Assembly: GCA_945859605.1 (NCBI GenBank)
Contig: OX243825.1
Location: 31,124,726 to 31,188,725 of the forward strand
Direction: 5' to 3'
From: Lumbricus rubellus
Lineage: Eukaryota; Annelida; Clitellata; Crassiclitellata; Lumbricidae
Length of the DNA stretch: 64,000 nt
Below, one piece after another: positions 20,159 to 31,999 of this stretch (positions within the stretch are counted from its first letter, which is position 1; every line of letters begins with the position of its first letter). The position numbers and the translations under genes are program-made. The notes under the pieces were generated by a model. The model was not told where the DNA came from, did no database searches, and saw only the letters and a program-made list of their open reading frames with translations.

Positions 20159-20840
20159 AGCTACCGTACTGCTGGGCCCGCGGAAACAAAATTTCAATTA
20201 TACAAGTTAGTAAATAAGTAAGTCGCCTTTATTTGCATTTGTCTAGCGCATATATAGTACAGCCGCTATACATTAATGACATTGCAATAAAACGATTGTA
20301 TAATTATATGCTAAAATGACCTACAAAAGGAGCAGATAGCCTATATTATAAAAAAAGAAAACCTGTTTTATAAAAGCTAGAGGTAACAGCAGGCATAGAA
20401 TGAGGGAACGCCTCTCTTAGATCAACGTGATGCTATTGCAGGCTGATAAAGACTAGCGTGGCACCTATTAATGTTAAAGCAGTAGTAATTAATTCGCTAT
20501 ATACGATAGTAATATGAAAGGAGACTTTTGATCATAATAAACGCCTTAGATAGCCTACATTCATAATTGCCAATGGAGATAAACTTATTTCCCATGTCAA
20601 ACCTGTCTTCAGTAACCAAGCTCGTTGCTCTTTCGACCATCATAGTGCTGTCAAATCAATTAGGCCTAATTCATTCGATCTGAAGTTTCCCAAATTGTTA
20701 AATCGTATCAAACTGTCTTTTTCAGACACATTGTCAACTGCATTTTCATAGCCTGTCTTGATTTGAAGCGCACGTGGGATGATGGATATTATGGTTGATT
20801 TGATGAATGGATGGACAGGTGAGTGGTGGATGGATGCTGA
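20159..20840. other. No gene recognised
   Basis: AT-rich. AGTAAGTCGCCTTTATTTGC at 20219 resembles a SINE/LINE 3' tail (TTTAT and AGCGC words). Nothing else could be supported. Confidence 0.4.
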
Positions 20841-20847
20841 CCGATAG

Positions 20848-21845
20848 CCGACCGACCGACCGACCGACCGACGGACCGTCTGACTGACTGACTGACTGAC
20901 TGACTGACTGACTGACTGACTGACTGACTGCAGGGACGGACGTATGGACAGGCGGACGGACTGAATGATTGCCTGACTGACTGACTGACTGACTGACTGA
21001 CTGACTGCTTAACTAACTGACTGACTGACTGACGGACAGAAGGTCTGACTGACTGACCGACCGACCGACCGACTGACTGACTGCTTGACTGACTGATTGA
21101 CTCATGAACGCACGGATGGACTTACTTACTGACCGACTGACTGACTGGCTGACTCAGAGAATGACTGACTGACTGACTGACTGACCGACCGATTGACCGT
21201 GAGACTGACTGACTAACTGACTGCTTAACTAACTGACTGACCGACCGACTGACTGACTGACTGACTGACTGACTGACTGCTTAACTAACTGACTTACTTA
21301 CTGACTTACTGACTGACTGACTGCTTAACTAACTGACTGACTGACGGACGGACGGAAGGTCTGATTGACTGACCGACCGACCGACCGACTGACTGACTGA
21401 CTGACTGACTGACTGACTGATTGACTCATGAACGCACGGATGGACTTACTTACTGACTGAGAGACTGACTGAGAGACTGACTGACTGAGAGACTGACTGA
21501 CTGACTGACCGATTGACTGAGAGACTGACTGACTGACTGACTCAGAGAATGACTGACTGACTGATTGACTGACTGACTCATGAACGGACGGATGGCCTTA
21601 CTTACTGACTGACTGTTTAAGTAAGTGACTTACTGACTGACTGACTGCTTAAGTAAGTGACTTACTGACTGACTGACCGACCGAACGGCTGACTCAGAGA
21701 ATGAATGACTTACTCGACTGACTTACAGACAGACAGACTGACAGACTGACAGACTGACTTACTCACTGACTGACTGATTGACTTTAGGACGGACTGATTG
21801 GCAGACTGACTGACTGACTGACTGACTGACTTGCTGACTGAGTGG

Positions 21846-21878
<33 letters not shown>

Positions 21879-21911
21879 CGACCGACTGACTGACTGACCG
21901 ACTGACTGATT
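20848..21911. repeat. GACT tetranucleotide array with higher-order structure
   Basis: Over 1 kb of GACT with GACC, GATT and CTTA variants. Longer blocks recur: CATGAACGCACGGATGGACT at 21102 and 21428 (and a variant at 21580), CTGCTTAACTAACTGAC four times, and GAAGGTCTGA before GACCGACCGACC at about 21040 and 21356, giving a period of about 315 bp. Confidence 0.9.
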
Positions 21912-22163
21912 GTTATATTGATGGTTCAGCTTACAACGAACTTTGATCCAAGCCCATTCCACTCACACACTGTTGCCTTTGTCCGTACCTTATGCACAAA
22001 GCCAAGGGTAGGGGCTGGGAACCCGGAGAAGGAGAAGCGACAGAGACAAAGCCGATTAACTAGGGCAAGCTACAGTATAGGCCTATAAGGCGTTAGCCAC
22101 ATGACTTGGCGCGGAAATTTAATGACTGATCTCGAGCGCTATCTTCTTGTTACCCACAAGGAC

Positions 22164-22445
22164 CGTCCGTCTGTCCGTCTGTCTGTCTATCTGTCTGTCG
22201 GTCTATCTGTCTGTCTGTCTGTCTGCCTACAGACTAGTCTGTCTACCTGCCTGACTGACTATCTGCATGCCTGCCTCCTGATGTTTCTGACTTTCTGTCT
22301 GCCTGCCTGTCTGTCTGTATTGCTGCCTGCAGGATTGTCTGTCTGTCTGACGGTCTGTGTGTCTGCCGTTCGTCTGCCCGACCGTCTGCATACCTGCCTG
22401 CCTGTCCGCCTGTCTGCCTACACGTCAGTCTGCTTGTATGGCTGC
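22164..22445. repeat. GTCT/GCCT tetranucleotide array
   Basis: Degenerate CTGTCTGTCTG and CTGCCTGCCTG units. The Leu/Ser/Cys-rich ORF over it (22101-22457) is a translation of the array. Confidence 0.9.
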
Positions 22446-22889
22446 TGTTTGGTGTAGGTCCTACCTGCTACAATATTATTTAGACTACTGGCTATGTTGT
22501 CCAACGATAGTTTTCAAAATTTCGATATGCGCAAAAATCACAACAAGGACTTGAATGCACTTTTCGGATTTCTTTGAATATAAATATGTTCATAGGCCTG
22601 CGGCATGCCCTAATTGCAACAGCAAACTTCAAATTTCTAAAATTACACTTGAAAGGCACACGTTAGGCCTAATTGCAGTCGCTGCGTCAAGGCAGAGAGG
22701 TTGTCTCTAGAGTTATAGATGGCCTAGATATCAAGTGAAGATCAGAAACCTGTTGCCAGAGACTAAAATGAGGAGGGAAGCAGACGAGTCTTCTGAGGCC
22801 CAGAAAGGTTATAAGGCCGAGGAAAGGCTGAGTATAAAATGAGTCACGCTGTGGAATATGTCGAATTCTTTCGCCCGACCGATAGACGC
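22446..22889. other. No gene recognised
   Basis: Mixed sequence. Purine-rich 22740-22850 resembles LINE-derived DNA but lacks a motif. Confidence 0.35.
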
Positions 22890-23060
22890 CCTATACCCGA
22901 AAAATTGCACATGCAATGTGCAATTTAGTTCTTTATCAGCAGATACCCGGTTTAACTACACACAAATCTATCCATAACTGCACACTACTGCGGATATAAT
23001 ACCCTCCACATAGAATTGTGCTATTTATCCTGTACTTTTATGCACAATGTTTTTCAGAGT
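22890..23060. repeat. Relic of the CACACT minisatellite family
   Basis: TTGCACATGCAATGTGCAA, ACTACACACAAA, ACTGCACACTAC, GTACTTTTATGCACAATG and GTGTGTAG reproduce, degraded, the words of 8240-8962. Confidence 0.5.
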
Positions 23061-23069
23061 GTGTAGTCC

Positions 23070-23405
23070 TAAAAAATGAAGTGGGGGAACGCAAAAAATG
23101 AAGTGGGGGAACGCTTCATATTAGGCTTACAAATTTTTTTCTCAATTATTAATTTATTGTTATTACAGTAGGCCTACTACAGTGTACTACTGTACTATTT
23201 TCATTTGTCATTAGCTTTTGTTTACAAGCCATTGAACACATATATAAATATATCTGCGAAACTGCGAAAGGCTCCAGTAAGTAAGCAGCTAAAACTGTGA
23301 ATCTTGAATTTTTTTGTTTCCTCCCTGTAAAAAAGTGGGGGAACGGCGTTCCCCCGCGGAAAAAAGTGGGGGAACGGCGTTCCCCCGCGTTCCCCCTCCA
23401 CTACA
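23070..23405. repeat. GTGGGGGAACG element with repeated hairpins
   Basis: AAAATGAAGTGGGGGAACGC twice at the left. GGGGGAACGGCGTTCCCCC, a perfect palindrome, twice at the right (about 23336 and 23370). The ends CTAAAAAATGAAGTGG and CCCCTCCACTACACC suggest a small foldback insertion, but no target duplication was found. Confidence 0.5.
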
Positions 23406-24023
23406 CCACTGGTGCCTATAGACTATAACCTTCTTAATAATAATTATGTTTCACGAGCAACTATGTATAATAGGCCTACGCCATTTGAACCTACGTGTTT
23501 TATTCGTCTGAATTTAAATGAAATTAATGCAATTCAAAAATGCGAACTGCTTTCGGAAGGTATTTATAATAGGCTACTGGTAAAGATTTAGACTATCGAC
23601 ATGAGCTATAATAATTATTTTAATTAATTAATTTATAATTTTATGTTGCTAATCGTAGGCTAGGTGACGTAGGCCTACGCCGCATATATAGGCCTAGGCT
23701 ACCTTTGACCACTCAAGTTTCTAATTAGAAGTACTGATAACGTTAATTATTGATAGTGAAGACAGTGTAGAGTTTGTAGACCTTCATGTACTGTAACACA
23801 CTAAGTGCGTAGGCTACACATTATAATAGGCGTGTGGGCTACCCTTACAAGTTTTGTAGAGAATCACGCGGTTACTGGGGCTACTGCATACTGAGGACCA
23901 CTGTCTGCGTTACAGCATGGAAAGCCATGGAAAATGCCCGAGTAAAATCTTTGCCAGCTGTCAGAACTTTGCCATGTCGAGTATTATTTTATTTGCTGGA
24001 TAAATTGATAGTGAATACGGTAT

Positions 24024-24163
24024 CAGGGTGAGAATTACGGGGGTTGGGCGATTTCAAACTCCCAGTCTTTCTTGGAGCCCCATGGTAAAGTCTGTTTTTC
24101 ACACCACGATTCCAAGTGGATTATGGTCCAACCCCCAGTTATTTTTCAACAATTCTTACACTG
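24024..24163. mobile_element. hAT-type MITE, GGGGTTGG family, copy 2
   Basis: CAGGGTGAGAATTACGGGGG to ACAATTCTTACACTG. Flanking 8-mers TACGGTAT and GACGGTAT agree at seven positions. Interior CAGTCTTTCTTGGAGCCCCA is shared with the copy at 59446. Confidence 0.75.
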
Positions 24164-24909
24164 GACGGTATATATGTAGTTTAGTGGTTGTTTGACTGCC
24201 TGTGGTTATAAATAATGCTCTGAACTCCCATTGATGACGCTGATTCACGGCGACTGGTGGTAGTCCTATCTATACCGATTTCAAGTGCATAATTATATAC
24301 AAAGCTTCATAAAAATTAGACCTTGAAGTTGGATGAGTGATGAGAACAGGGTATGAGTGCTAACTTATTGCAGTAAAACCATACTTGAAGCTTGGTGATC
24401 GATACAAATATTTGCAGTGTGAGTAGAAGCTGGATGGGGGTGGAACTTTGGAAATAGCCTATGTTGTAGGCTATCAGTATATGCTTATGCATAGCTCTAT
24501 TGTAGAAAAATAACTGGTGATCAGACCAAACACATTTCTGTTTGTCATAGCGAATAGGCTACGTATAGGCTCGCGGTAGGCCTATTATTCAGACATGCAT
24601 TTTAAATTAGATAGAAAGTAGGCTAACATGAATATGGAACTTTTGAGAATAGAGTAGATATATGCGTCGTATTTTCAAATAGGCCTACCATGCTTTACCC
24701 AATATTCCAATCCCTTTCGAACTGTTTGTAAACATTCGGTGGACCGATGGTATGAGCTAGCAATAATTATTGCTAATCTGCTTGAAATTGGGAGACGCGT
24801 CCCACGGGACCCATAAGTGACAGCGTCTGTGTATTAAATGCATGATAATGGGATGACTGTGCGCTTTCGCTATGTAGGCTACAACGTGGCGCTGCTGCAA
24901 CTACATGTA
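24164..24909. other. No gene recognised
   Basis: Unique-looking, TAGGCCTA-containing sequence. No exon supported. Confidence 0.4.
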
Positions 24910-25437
24910 GGGGAGATAGGTACCGAAATAACCACGTACAGAAATAACCAACGACTTTTTGTCTCTTTTGCGCTTCCGTATTCGGCTCTAATAATCTTGA
25001 TGTGTGTTCTTTGTTGACATACTTTAGTTGTAACCAATTTCGACATCAAAACATAGTGGAAGAAAATTTTTATAGCTCTTATTGTTTTTCCGCTGTCAAT
25101 TGTAATTTTTAGGCTTTTAAATTGTTTAAAGTTTGCCGTGGATATTTTAAGGGTATGTTGCTGCAAATTTGTATTTGCAAACATTAATGATCAATCTAAT
25201 AACATAACTATTAATGATATCCAAATTTCGCGCATGATATCGAGTTTTGTAATTTAATTTTAAATGGTGCTTGTCGTACTGAAATAACCAGGTTTTGTGG
25301 TACCGAAATAACCGGTTATTTCAGTACCGCTGGTTATTTCATTACAATTTTGACTATTACAGCCTTCAATATCGATAGATTATCATGAATCGACAGCTAG
25401 CCTTCAACATCATGTTGTTAACTTTAAAGGCTGTTGA

Positions 25438-25731
25438 TTATTATTATCATTAAAATATTATTATTAAATTATTATTTTTCTTTTTTTTCTTCATAATTAT
25501 TATTATTATTATTATTTTTTTTTTTTTTTGCCCCGAGGTATTTAGGATCCCTCAGGGACTTATTGCTAACTACAGTATAAAAACCAGTCCAGAATGACCC
25601 TACTCTTCGTTGTCTAGATCAGCGAAAGTGCCTCGAAATGCGATCGCGTTAAAACGTTGTATCGTTAAAGAGATACGTTGATACAGGAAGGAGGTTTCTC
25701 GTGGGTCCCCCGTAACCATGCTGAGCTTTTG

Positions 25732-25792
<61 letters not shown>

Positions 25793-25867
25793 GGATCTAT
25801 TATTTTTATATTCTTCTTCTTATTATTATTATTATTATTATTAAGATTATTATTATTATTATTATTA

Positions 25868-25899
<32 letters not shown>

Positions 25900-26114
25900 T
25901 TGGATCTATTAATTATTCTTCTTATTATTATTATTAAGGTTATTATTATTAAGATTATTATTATTGTCATTATTATTATTAGCCTATTATTATTATTATT
26001 ATTATTATTACGAGGTGTACGAGACAATTTGTACACTCTTAGGGAACATAACACACGACAATTATTATTATTGTTAATTATTATTATTATTATTATTAAA
26101 CGAGTATAATATTA

Positions 26115-26150
<36 letters not shown>

Positions 26151-26345
26151 ACGAATATAATATTAATAATAGTAATTATTATTATTATTATTATTATTAC
26201 TGCTTCCCTTGTTTATTGTACTTTCTGTTACTGATGCTGTTTTTTATTATATTAAAAGGTATATAGTAATAATAATAATAATAATACAATAATAAAAGTG
26301 ATATTAGTAATAAATAAATAAATAAATTAATAATAATAATAATAA
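25438..26345. repeat. ATT/AAT microsatellite complex
   Basis: Long ATT runs at 25731-25790, 25820-25905, 25920-26015, 26060-26100, 26115-26150 and 26175-26200, then AAT near 26270 and 26330. The Leu/Ile-rich ORFs are artefacts. Confidence 0.95.
25530..25732 (-). pseudogene. Second copy of the nuclease-type LINE, 3' end only
   Basis: Minus codons 25728-25600 read KLSMVTGDPRETSFLYQRIS, then LTIQRFNAIAFRGTF, then ADLDNEE and a stop. This is homologous to the last 45 residues of the ORF at 13337. The 3' UTR ends CCTCGGGGC and then poly-A/AAT. ATT repeats directly abut both ends (25733 and up; 25500-25529). The codons kept have no stop. Confidence 0.8.
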
Positions 26346-26885
26346 TAGTTATATATATATGACTTTAGCTCCTATAGTTGAGTAAATAATTTGATATAAA
26401 AGGCTGTCATGAGTCTGACGATGCACCATTAGACCCATAACTGACTGACCTACCTATAAAACATTTAAATTTCTCAACTATTTCAGTATTTTCGGTTAAA
26501 TCTTATATGAAAAACATTGTTATGCTCTATTTCAATTTTTCTATTCTGTTTTAGAGATTATAAAATAATTGAAATCATTTTAAAGTGGATTTTGTAACTT
26601 GGATGTACCAAAATAACCAGTGGTTATTTCGGTACAACCCCTGGTTATTTTAGTACCCAATGTGGTACTGAAATAACCATTAAAAAATATAGAGGTGCAC
26701 ATTGAATTTTCATTTTTTTAGGTTTTGGGTGAATGCTATAAATGTTATCGATTGTGTATATAGTAGCTATACAAATATTATATTAGTTCCCTATCTCGAG
26801 TTTTAGTTTGAAGTTGACACAATGCAGTTATAGCACTTTTCCCAAAAAGTCCAAAAACTGGTTATTTCGGTACCTATCTCCCCTA

Positions 26886-27384
26886 GGTCGTGGTTGATCG
26901 TTAAAGCAGATACGATCATGTACATGTATATAACATAATTATATTTAGATTATTCAGAAAACCGAGCAGAACGCCTTTGCGTATAACCATGACTCAGCGA
27001 CCGCCTCTGTGTTCTGGGCCTCGAATATCAAGTGGCAGATCTGATACAAATCTATGGCAAAGCACAGCGTGAACGTATTTATTCTATGAGCTTACACGCT
27101 CTATATATATAATTATATATAATTATAGGCCAGCGGTACTGTCTATGGATAATTATTACTGGCTGCTAAACATCGCAACAAAAACATTCATAGCACACAA
27201 AGACTTTGTTGGAATGTAGCAGTTAGCTACTCTTGATAAAACGGTTTTCCATCCGCCACTGGTTGAACTCTGCCAGTGCCAGTCCCAGGCCTCGATAAAG
27301 AAGGAGGGCGACCCGAAACATTTTTTAATGGCAGTGTCGACAAGAAAATTTCCCCTCGTTTAGATTTGCCTGGGTCTGACTCAA
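26886..27384. other. No gene recognised
   Basis: 27230-27384 has minus-strand codons (RPPSLSRPGTGTGRVQPVAD) ahead of the ATC array. They look like repeat-derived sequence but are not identifiable. Confidence 0.35.
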
Positions 27385-27386
27385 AG

Positions 27387-27472
<86 letters not shown>

Positions 27473-27690
27473 GTCATCGTCATCGTCATCGTCGTCATCG
27501 TCATCATCGTCGTCGTCGTCATCATCATCATCATCATCAACAGCATCAGCATCATCATCGTAATCATCATCATCATCATAGTCGTCGTCGTCCCACCACC
27601 ACCACCTCCACCACCACCACCACCACAACCACCACAACTACCACCACAACCACCACCACAACCACCACAACTACCACCACAACCATCATC
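27385..27690. repeat. (ATC)n then (CCA)n microsatellite
   Basis: About 155 bp of ATC with GTC variants, then CCA/CAA triplets. The poly-Asp, poly-Ser and poly-Met ORFs here are not genes. Confidence 0.95.
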
Positions 27691-27699
27691 ATCATCCCG

Positions 27700-29417
27700 A
27701 TAGAGGCCTGTAAGCCTTATGTACATTCTAATTTCTACTGCGTGAAAAAAGCTATCACATAAGCTTAATATGCAGAGACATTTTAATCATAAATTATCAG
27801 TTGCAAAATCAATTATAAAGAGAAGTCATTTCCTGCCAATATCTGCTTCAGAATAAAGATTTACGCAGACTAATAATACGACATGTATTATTATTATAAT
27901 ATTATATTGACTCGCATGCAGTCTGTCTGTCTGCATCTTGCTTTGCTTCCTCGATCACTTTCTGCAGCCGTTGCTTTATCTGTGTGCATCAGCTCAGTTG
28001 GTGGTGTGACCCACTTAGTCTCCTGCCTGATGCTCTGTTGCAGTAGAGCCAAGATATAATTATGTATATTATTATATTATACGAAGTGCCATAATTAGCC
28101 TATAGCAACATATGTTATGGTAAACAGTGGACCGTTCTGCTGCTGTTCGGAGCATGGTTCGGATCTGGATCAAGGTAAAATACAGAACAAGACCATGCGG
28201 AACAAAGCAAAGCGTTCCCTTCAAGATTACTGCCATTGTCATCGTATTACACTCAAGCTCGGGTCAAACCACTAATGACTAACACATTTAAATGCTCGTC
28301 CGTCTGGTGTGGTTTTGTCTAGTGCCAGTTCTAAGATGTCCATGATTAACATTGCATACAGAAACGCACCAGCTCGTACTGTTCCGTTGTTCAATATCAA
28401 CGCAGGACGCATTCCGGGTCATGCCGGAGCAGCACAGGAGCGCGCCCATGGTGTATTAGTGTGTGCGTTTGCATGTACGTTTGAAGCGTACAGCACAGTA
28501 CCATTATCATAATCCCTAGTGTCTGGATCCGAGAAGACTGCCAGAATCGACCTCTGACTTCTTTCAGTTTCTGTTTCGTAACACTTCCAGTCGGTGCGTA
28601 TCAGTAGCCTATCGTTTTCGCATTTTCAGCCAATTTATCACCGCAATCATGATATTTTAAAGTGCAAAGAATAAATCATTCATATCTTTCGTGTACCGCA
28701 CAGCATATTGCTGTTGTCTATTATAGTTAGCTGTGCAACTCGTGTTCCCCACAAGCCTTCGTGCTCTAGTCGGAAGAGTTTGGCTGACCGCACTTGTTAG
28801 AACAAAGACCGGTGAGTCATTTCCGGACGTTTTTGTAAGGCAGAGAAATGTTTCTTTGTGCTCAGACTGAATGAACCTCCTGTGTGTTGTGCCCCACATC
28901 ACCTTAGCCTAGCTGTAGGCTAGTGCATGGGAATGCAATATATCTAGATGTCTATGGCTAGTGTTGTAGGCCTAAGCTAGTGCAAAGTTCAGTCCACACG
29001 CGTCTTCTTGCTAACGAACCATGGCAAATTATTGTCGGCCAGACTGCAGTTGATTAGAGTGACTCATTTTGCCCGCTCGCAGCCGCGCACAGCGTCAACA
29101 TAATAATTATGCTTGAAAGAAGCTGCACTGTTCACTGTTGTGTGTAGGCTACGACTGTCTTACTAGGGCTGTGGACAACACGCTGCGCTCAACGATACAT
29201 TAAGTCATACGCATGTGACAAGTCGACACGTCAATACGCAGGCAATAGAGACTAGAGTTTATTTCTGATTGTAGTTTGGAGTCGTTGAATAGATTTATTT
29301 CATAGTTGAGAGGCTTCTCCGCCTAAGATTACACTGGGTATGTCTTTTTCATTATGTTTATCTGTATAAATTGCTATAGCTTTTAGGTGTATAATATTAT
29401 GTTCATCATCATCATCA
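27700..29417. other. No supported gene; CpG-containing patches
   Basis: 28370-28480 and 29070-29110 are richer in CG than the surroundings. A possible tiny exon at 27902-27979 (minus) was considered and rejected. No promoter or RNA gene could be supported. Confidence 0.35.
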
Positions 29418-29660
29418 TCAAGAACCGAGGGACCAGTGCCCGTAGGTGCCCGCTGCCATCCTCATTATTCCTCGCCATTTTTGTCGTTCCATCGCCGCAT
29501 GTGTCAGGTCTTGTATTGGCGCTCCGCACCAGTCGGTTATGTTGTCCAGCCATTCCTTGTGTGGTCTACCTCTTCTGTTGGCTCCCTCCATTCTTCCAAA
29601 CACCACCCTCTTTATTTTTCTGTCTTCATTCATTCTACATATGTGACCAAATAGCTCCAG
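29418..29660 (-). pseudogene. LINE ORF2 C-terminus with GAT-repeat tail
   Basis: Minus frame: ELFGHICRMNEDRKIKRVVF, then ANRRGRPHKEWLDNITDW and TYGHWSLGS-stop. 'R-R-G-R-P-x-x-x-W-x-D' followed by a W-R and a Y-G-H close to the stop is the standard end of RTE/L1-like ORF2. TGATGATGATGATGATG starts right at the stop and is probably the 3' tail. 5'-truncated. Confidence 0.75.
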
Positions 29661-29742
29661 CTCTGCATCGGGAGCGCCTCTGAGTAGAGAGAGCTTGAAG
29701 GGGCGCTATAACAAGTGCACACACATACAAACAAACCATAAT
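29661..29742 (+). repeat. 3' part of a CORE-type SINE
   Basis: CTCTGCATCGGGAGCGCCTC through GGGGCGCTATAACAAGTGCA and a CACACATACAAACAAAC tail, matching 60812-60890. Confidence 0.8.
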
Positions 29743-29774
29743 TTAATAAGATAGCTGCAGTAACTGTTTGCAGT

Positions 29775-31328
29775 CAACGTTCCCTCTAAGGCTGAAAGGC
29801 TGCTGCGCGCTGAGCAGATTGTACTGAGCAAGCTCAAAAATGACCAGTGCAAAAAAATTGAGTAGAACTTTATTTTCAACTGTTATTCATTAAATCTTTT
29901 TCTTCATTATGGCATAATTATGAGGTATTTTATTATCGAATAAAAAAACGTAGACTGATGATAGGCTGCCGATAAAACTTTAGACTATTTACAAACTATT
30001 AAATTTCAAATACTTTTAGGTAGGCCTATAGGTTTCAGAAAAGGGTAGGTCTAATCATAAACAATAGGCTATAGCCACCAGTTTTAATTTCTGATACAAT
30101 TATTAAGTAGGCCTACCGTATCTATAATTACACAATGACTTGTGATAAAATTATGAAGTCTGTAATAATTCGAAAAGTACACAATTGAGAAATTGAAAAA
30201 TTGTTTAGAAAATGCAAGAATGCTTTTGCAGAAGAGTTTTCAAGTAATAAATTCTAAATGTTCTAATTAGTTGTGTTAAGTAACTAATCCCTCTTTTAGT
30301 TCAAGTCTTCTATCGGAGTCTCTCCTCTGTCAAACAAGATCAAATAAACGTAGTTTCTGTTCGATCAGCTCTTTCAGCCACGAGGTTTTGAATACAGTTT
30401 TTAGGCAGCTCTTTTCCTCGGCGTTTTATCGTCTTCATCGTCATGTTTTTCGCTTACCTGGCTTAGACAATGTCATTTCTTTCTTGCTGTTTCGAAACTG
30501 CACCAGCAATGAGAAATAATCCTCCTTTCAGTATAAGACAGGCCTACGCAGAACAAGTACGAATGGAGAGAGAAGACAAAGCTCACACTGGACACCTACG
30601 AGCACACGGCGTATAGTGCATGATAATGAGGAGGACAGCGAGGGGTGTAGATTCTGCGAGCCGGCAAACCTATAGAGAAGGAATTGGTGAATGCGATTCT
30701 GAGGTGGTAATTAATCCATCGAGCTACTGATAAGGATCAGGGGGGGGGTCATAGATAAATACGCATCTTAGCACGGCCAGGCAAACCTAGAGGGGAGGTG
30801 TTGGAGGATGCGATTTGGGACTTTGACTGACTGGGCCCAAGATTCTTACACCAATGGTGGAATGGTCATAGGTTGAGTCTGACGGGACATTGACTCAGTG
30901 ACACCTAAACATATATATATATATATTTAATCTCAAGCAGATGCAGAGAGCTACTCGCCACTCAGGAGTGTCAACTGCCAATGGCTGGATGTATAGAGTC
31001 TACACAAGCTCAGCGAATGCTTAATAATTAGATCGTTAAGCAATGGAAAAAGAATGCAGGACATGACTAGGAGGGCTCAATTAGCCCTATTAATGGTCAT
31101 GCTCTGCATTCCTGGATATCATCAAGCATTGAACCATGACTTCCTGTTTAGAGCTGAGTCTTCGTAGCAATACGACATCTGTGTGCTCCAGCAAATAGAT
31201 ATCAATCAAGTACAGTCCCAAGAATGAACGAATAAAATTAGGCTATCTGCGCTGATGAAAATTGTAGTGAGCAGCACGATCAAAGCAGCTGCGCGCGCGC
31301 GCACGCGCGCAGCTTAGAGGGAACGTTG
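29775..31328. mobile_element. hAT-type element, 1.55 kb, exact 8-bp duplication
   Basis: TIR CAACGTTCCCTCTAAGGCTG against CAGCTTAGAGGGAACGTTG. TTTGCAGT at 29767-29774 and 31329-31336. Subterminal GCTGCGCGC and GCGCGCGCGCACGCGCGC tracts. An interior minus-strand stretch (about 30330-30500) rich in Lys/Arg/Glu codons could be a transposase relic, but stops make it unreadable. Confidence 0.9.
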
Positions 31329-31336
31329 TTTGCAGT

Positions 31337-31744
31337 AGCATGGAAGTCTGGGAAAGATCGCTCCCGATGAGGGAGGAATTGACAACCATTGCATCCTTAC
31401 TTGTATCAGCATATAAATTGTCGTCATCACATTACATACATTACATTACGCATGAATTAAACAATAAATTCATGGACCAGTAGAGCAAACAAGTTAAGTC
31501 AATCAAAATGCATAATGTTTTCTATTTCTACTTTTTATCTTTATCACGCCAGTGTCCAATAATGCACACTTAAGCAAGCTACAACGTATCATATACATGT
31601 AGCTAATCAGATTAAATTCGTGAAAGACCTATGCAGGCCAATGTATGTAGGCCAATATGTGAATGAATGAATTACTCGCAATACTATGCCTGTGATAATA
31701 TTATAATCAATGGACGTGGATCAGAGCCAATAATTGTAGACTAA
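31337..31744. other. No gene recognised
   Basis: AT-rich, no repeat or exon recognised. Confidence 0.4.
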
Positions 31745-31999
31745 CATAATAGAAATAGATGGAAACCAGATAGAAAACGTGGAAAAATTCATATACTTAG
31801 GATGCATCAAAACACACGACTTAGACAACAAGAAAGAAGTATGGGCGAGAATCGCGAAAGCAACGACAGCACTAAAGGCATTGGATAAAATCTGGAAGAG
31901 CAAATCCATACATCTACAAACAAAGTTAAAAGTACTGAGAACCTGCGTATTCAGCAGTATGATGTATGGATGCGAAGCCTGGAGAGTAACTAAAGAAAT
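31745..31999 (+). pseudogene. LINE RT-thumb fragment (L1/RTE-like)
   Basis: Plus frame: VEKFIYLGCIKTHDLDNKKE, VWARIAKATTALKALDKIWK, LQTKLKVLRTCVFSSMMYG, CEAWRVTKEM. 'F-x-Y-L-G ... R-I-x-x-A ... K-L-x-x-L-x-x-x-V ... Y-G-C-E-x-W' is the diagnostic region after the RT palm. It ends where an inverted SINE begins at 32000, so the apparent ORF to 32036 is chimeric. Confidence 0.8.

Larger units (their letters stand above)
24910..26883. mobile_element. TA-flanked inverted-repeat element with repeated end motif
   Basis: TIR GGGGAGATAGGTACCGAAAT (continuing AACCA) and its complement at the right end. TA at 24908-24909 and 26884-26885. GGTACCGAAATAACC-like words recur at about 24918, 24937, 25275, 25300, 25315, 25330, 26606, 26620, 26642 and 26665. 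The middle is filled by ATT arrays and a LINE 3' end. No transposase frame. Design parallels 3327-4775. Confidence 0.85.

Noticed and set aside
22101..22457. Cys/Leu/Ser-rich ORF
   Set aside because: Produced by the GTCT/GCCT array.
25678..26109. Long Leu/Ile-rich open frames
   Set aside because: Translations of ATT/AAT microsatellites; no other sequence content.
27227..27726. Poly-Asp, poly-Ser and poly-Met open frames
   Set aside because: Triplet arrays ATC/GTC/CCA read in different frames; same for 34331-34648 and 18598-18864.
27902..27979. Possible small terminal exon on the minus strand (IKQRLQKVIEEAKQDADRQT...)
   Set aside because: Reads like a coiled coil after an AG, but there is no upstream exon, a weak pyrimidine tract and no poly-A signal; chance cannot be excluded.
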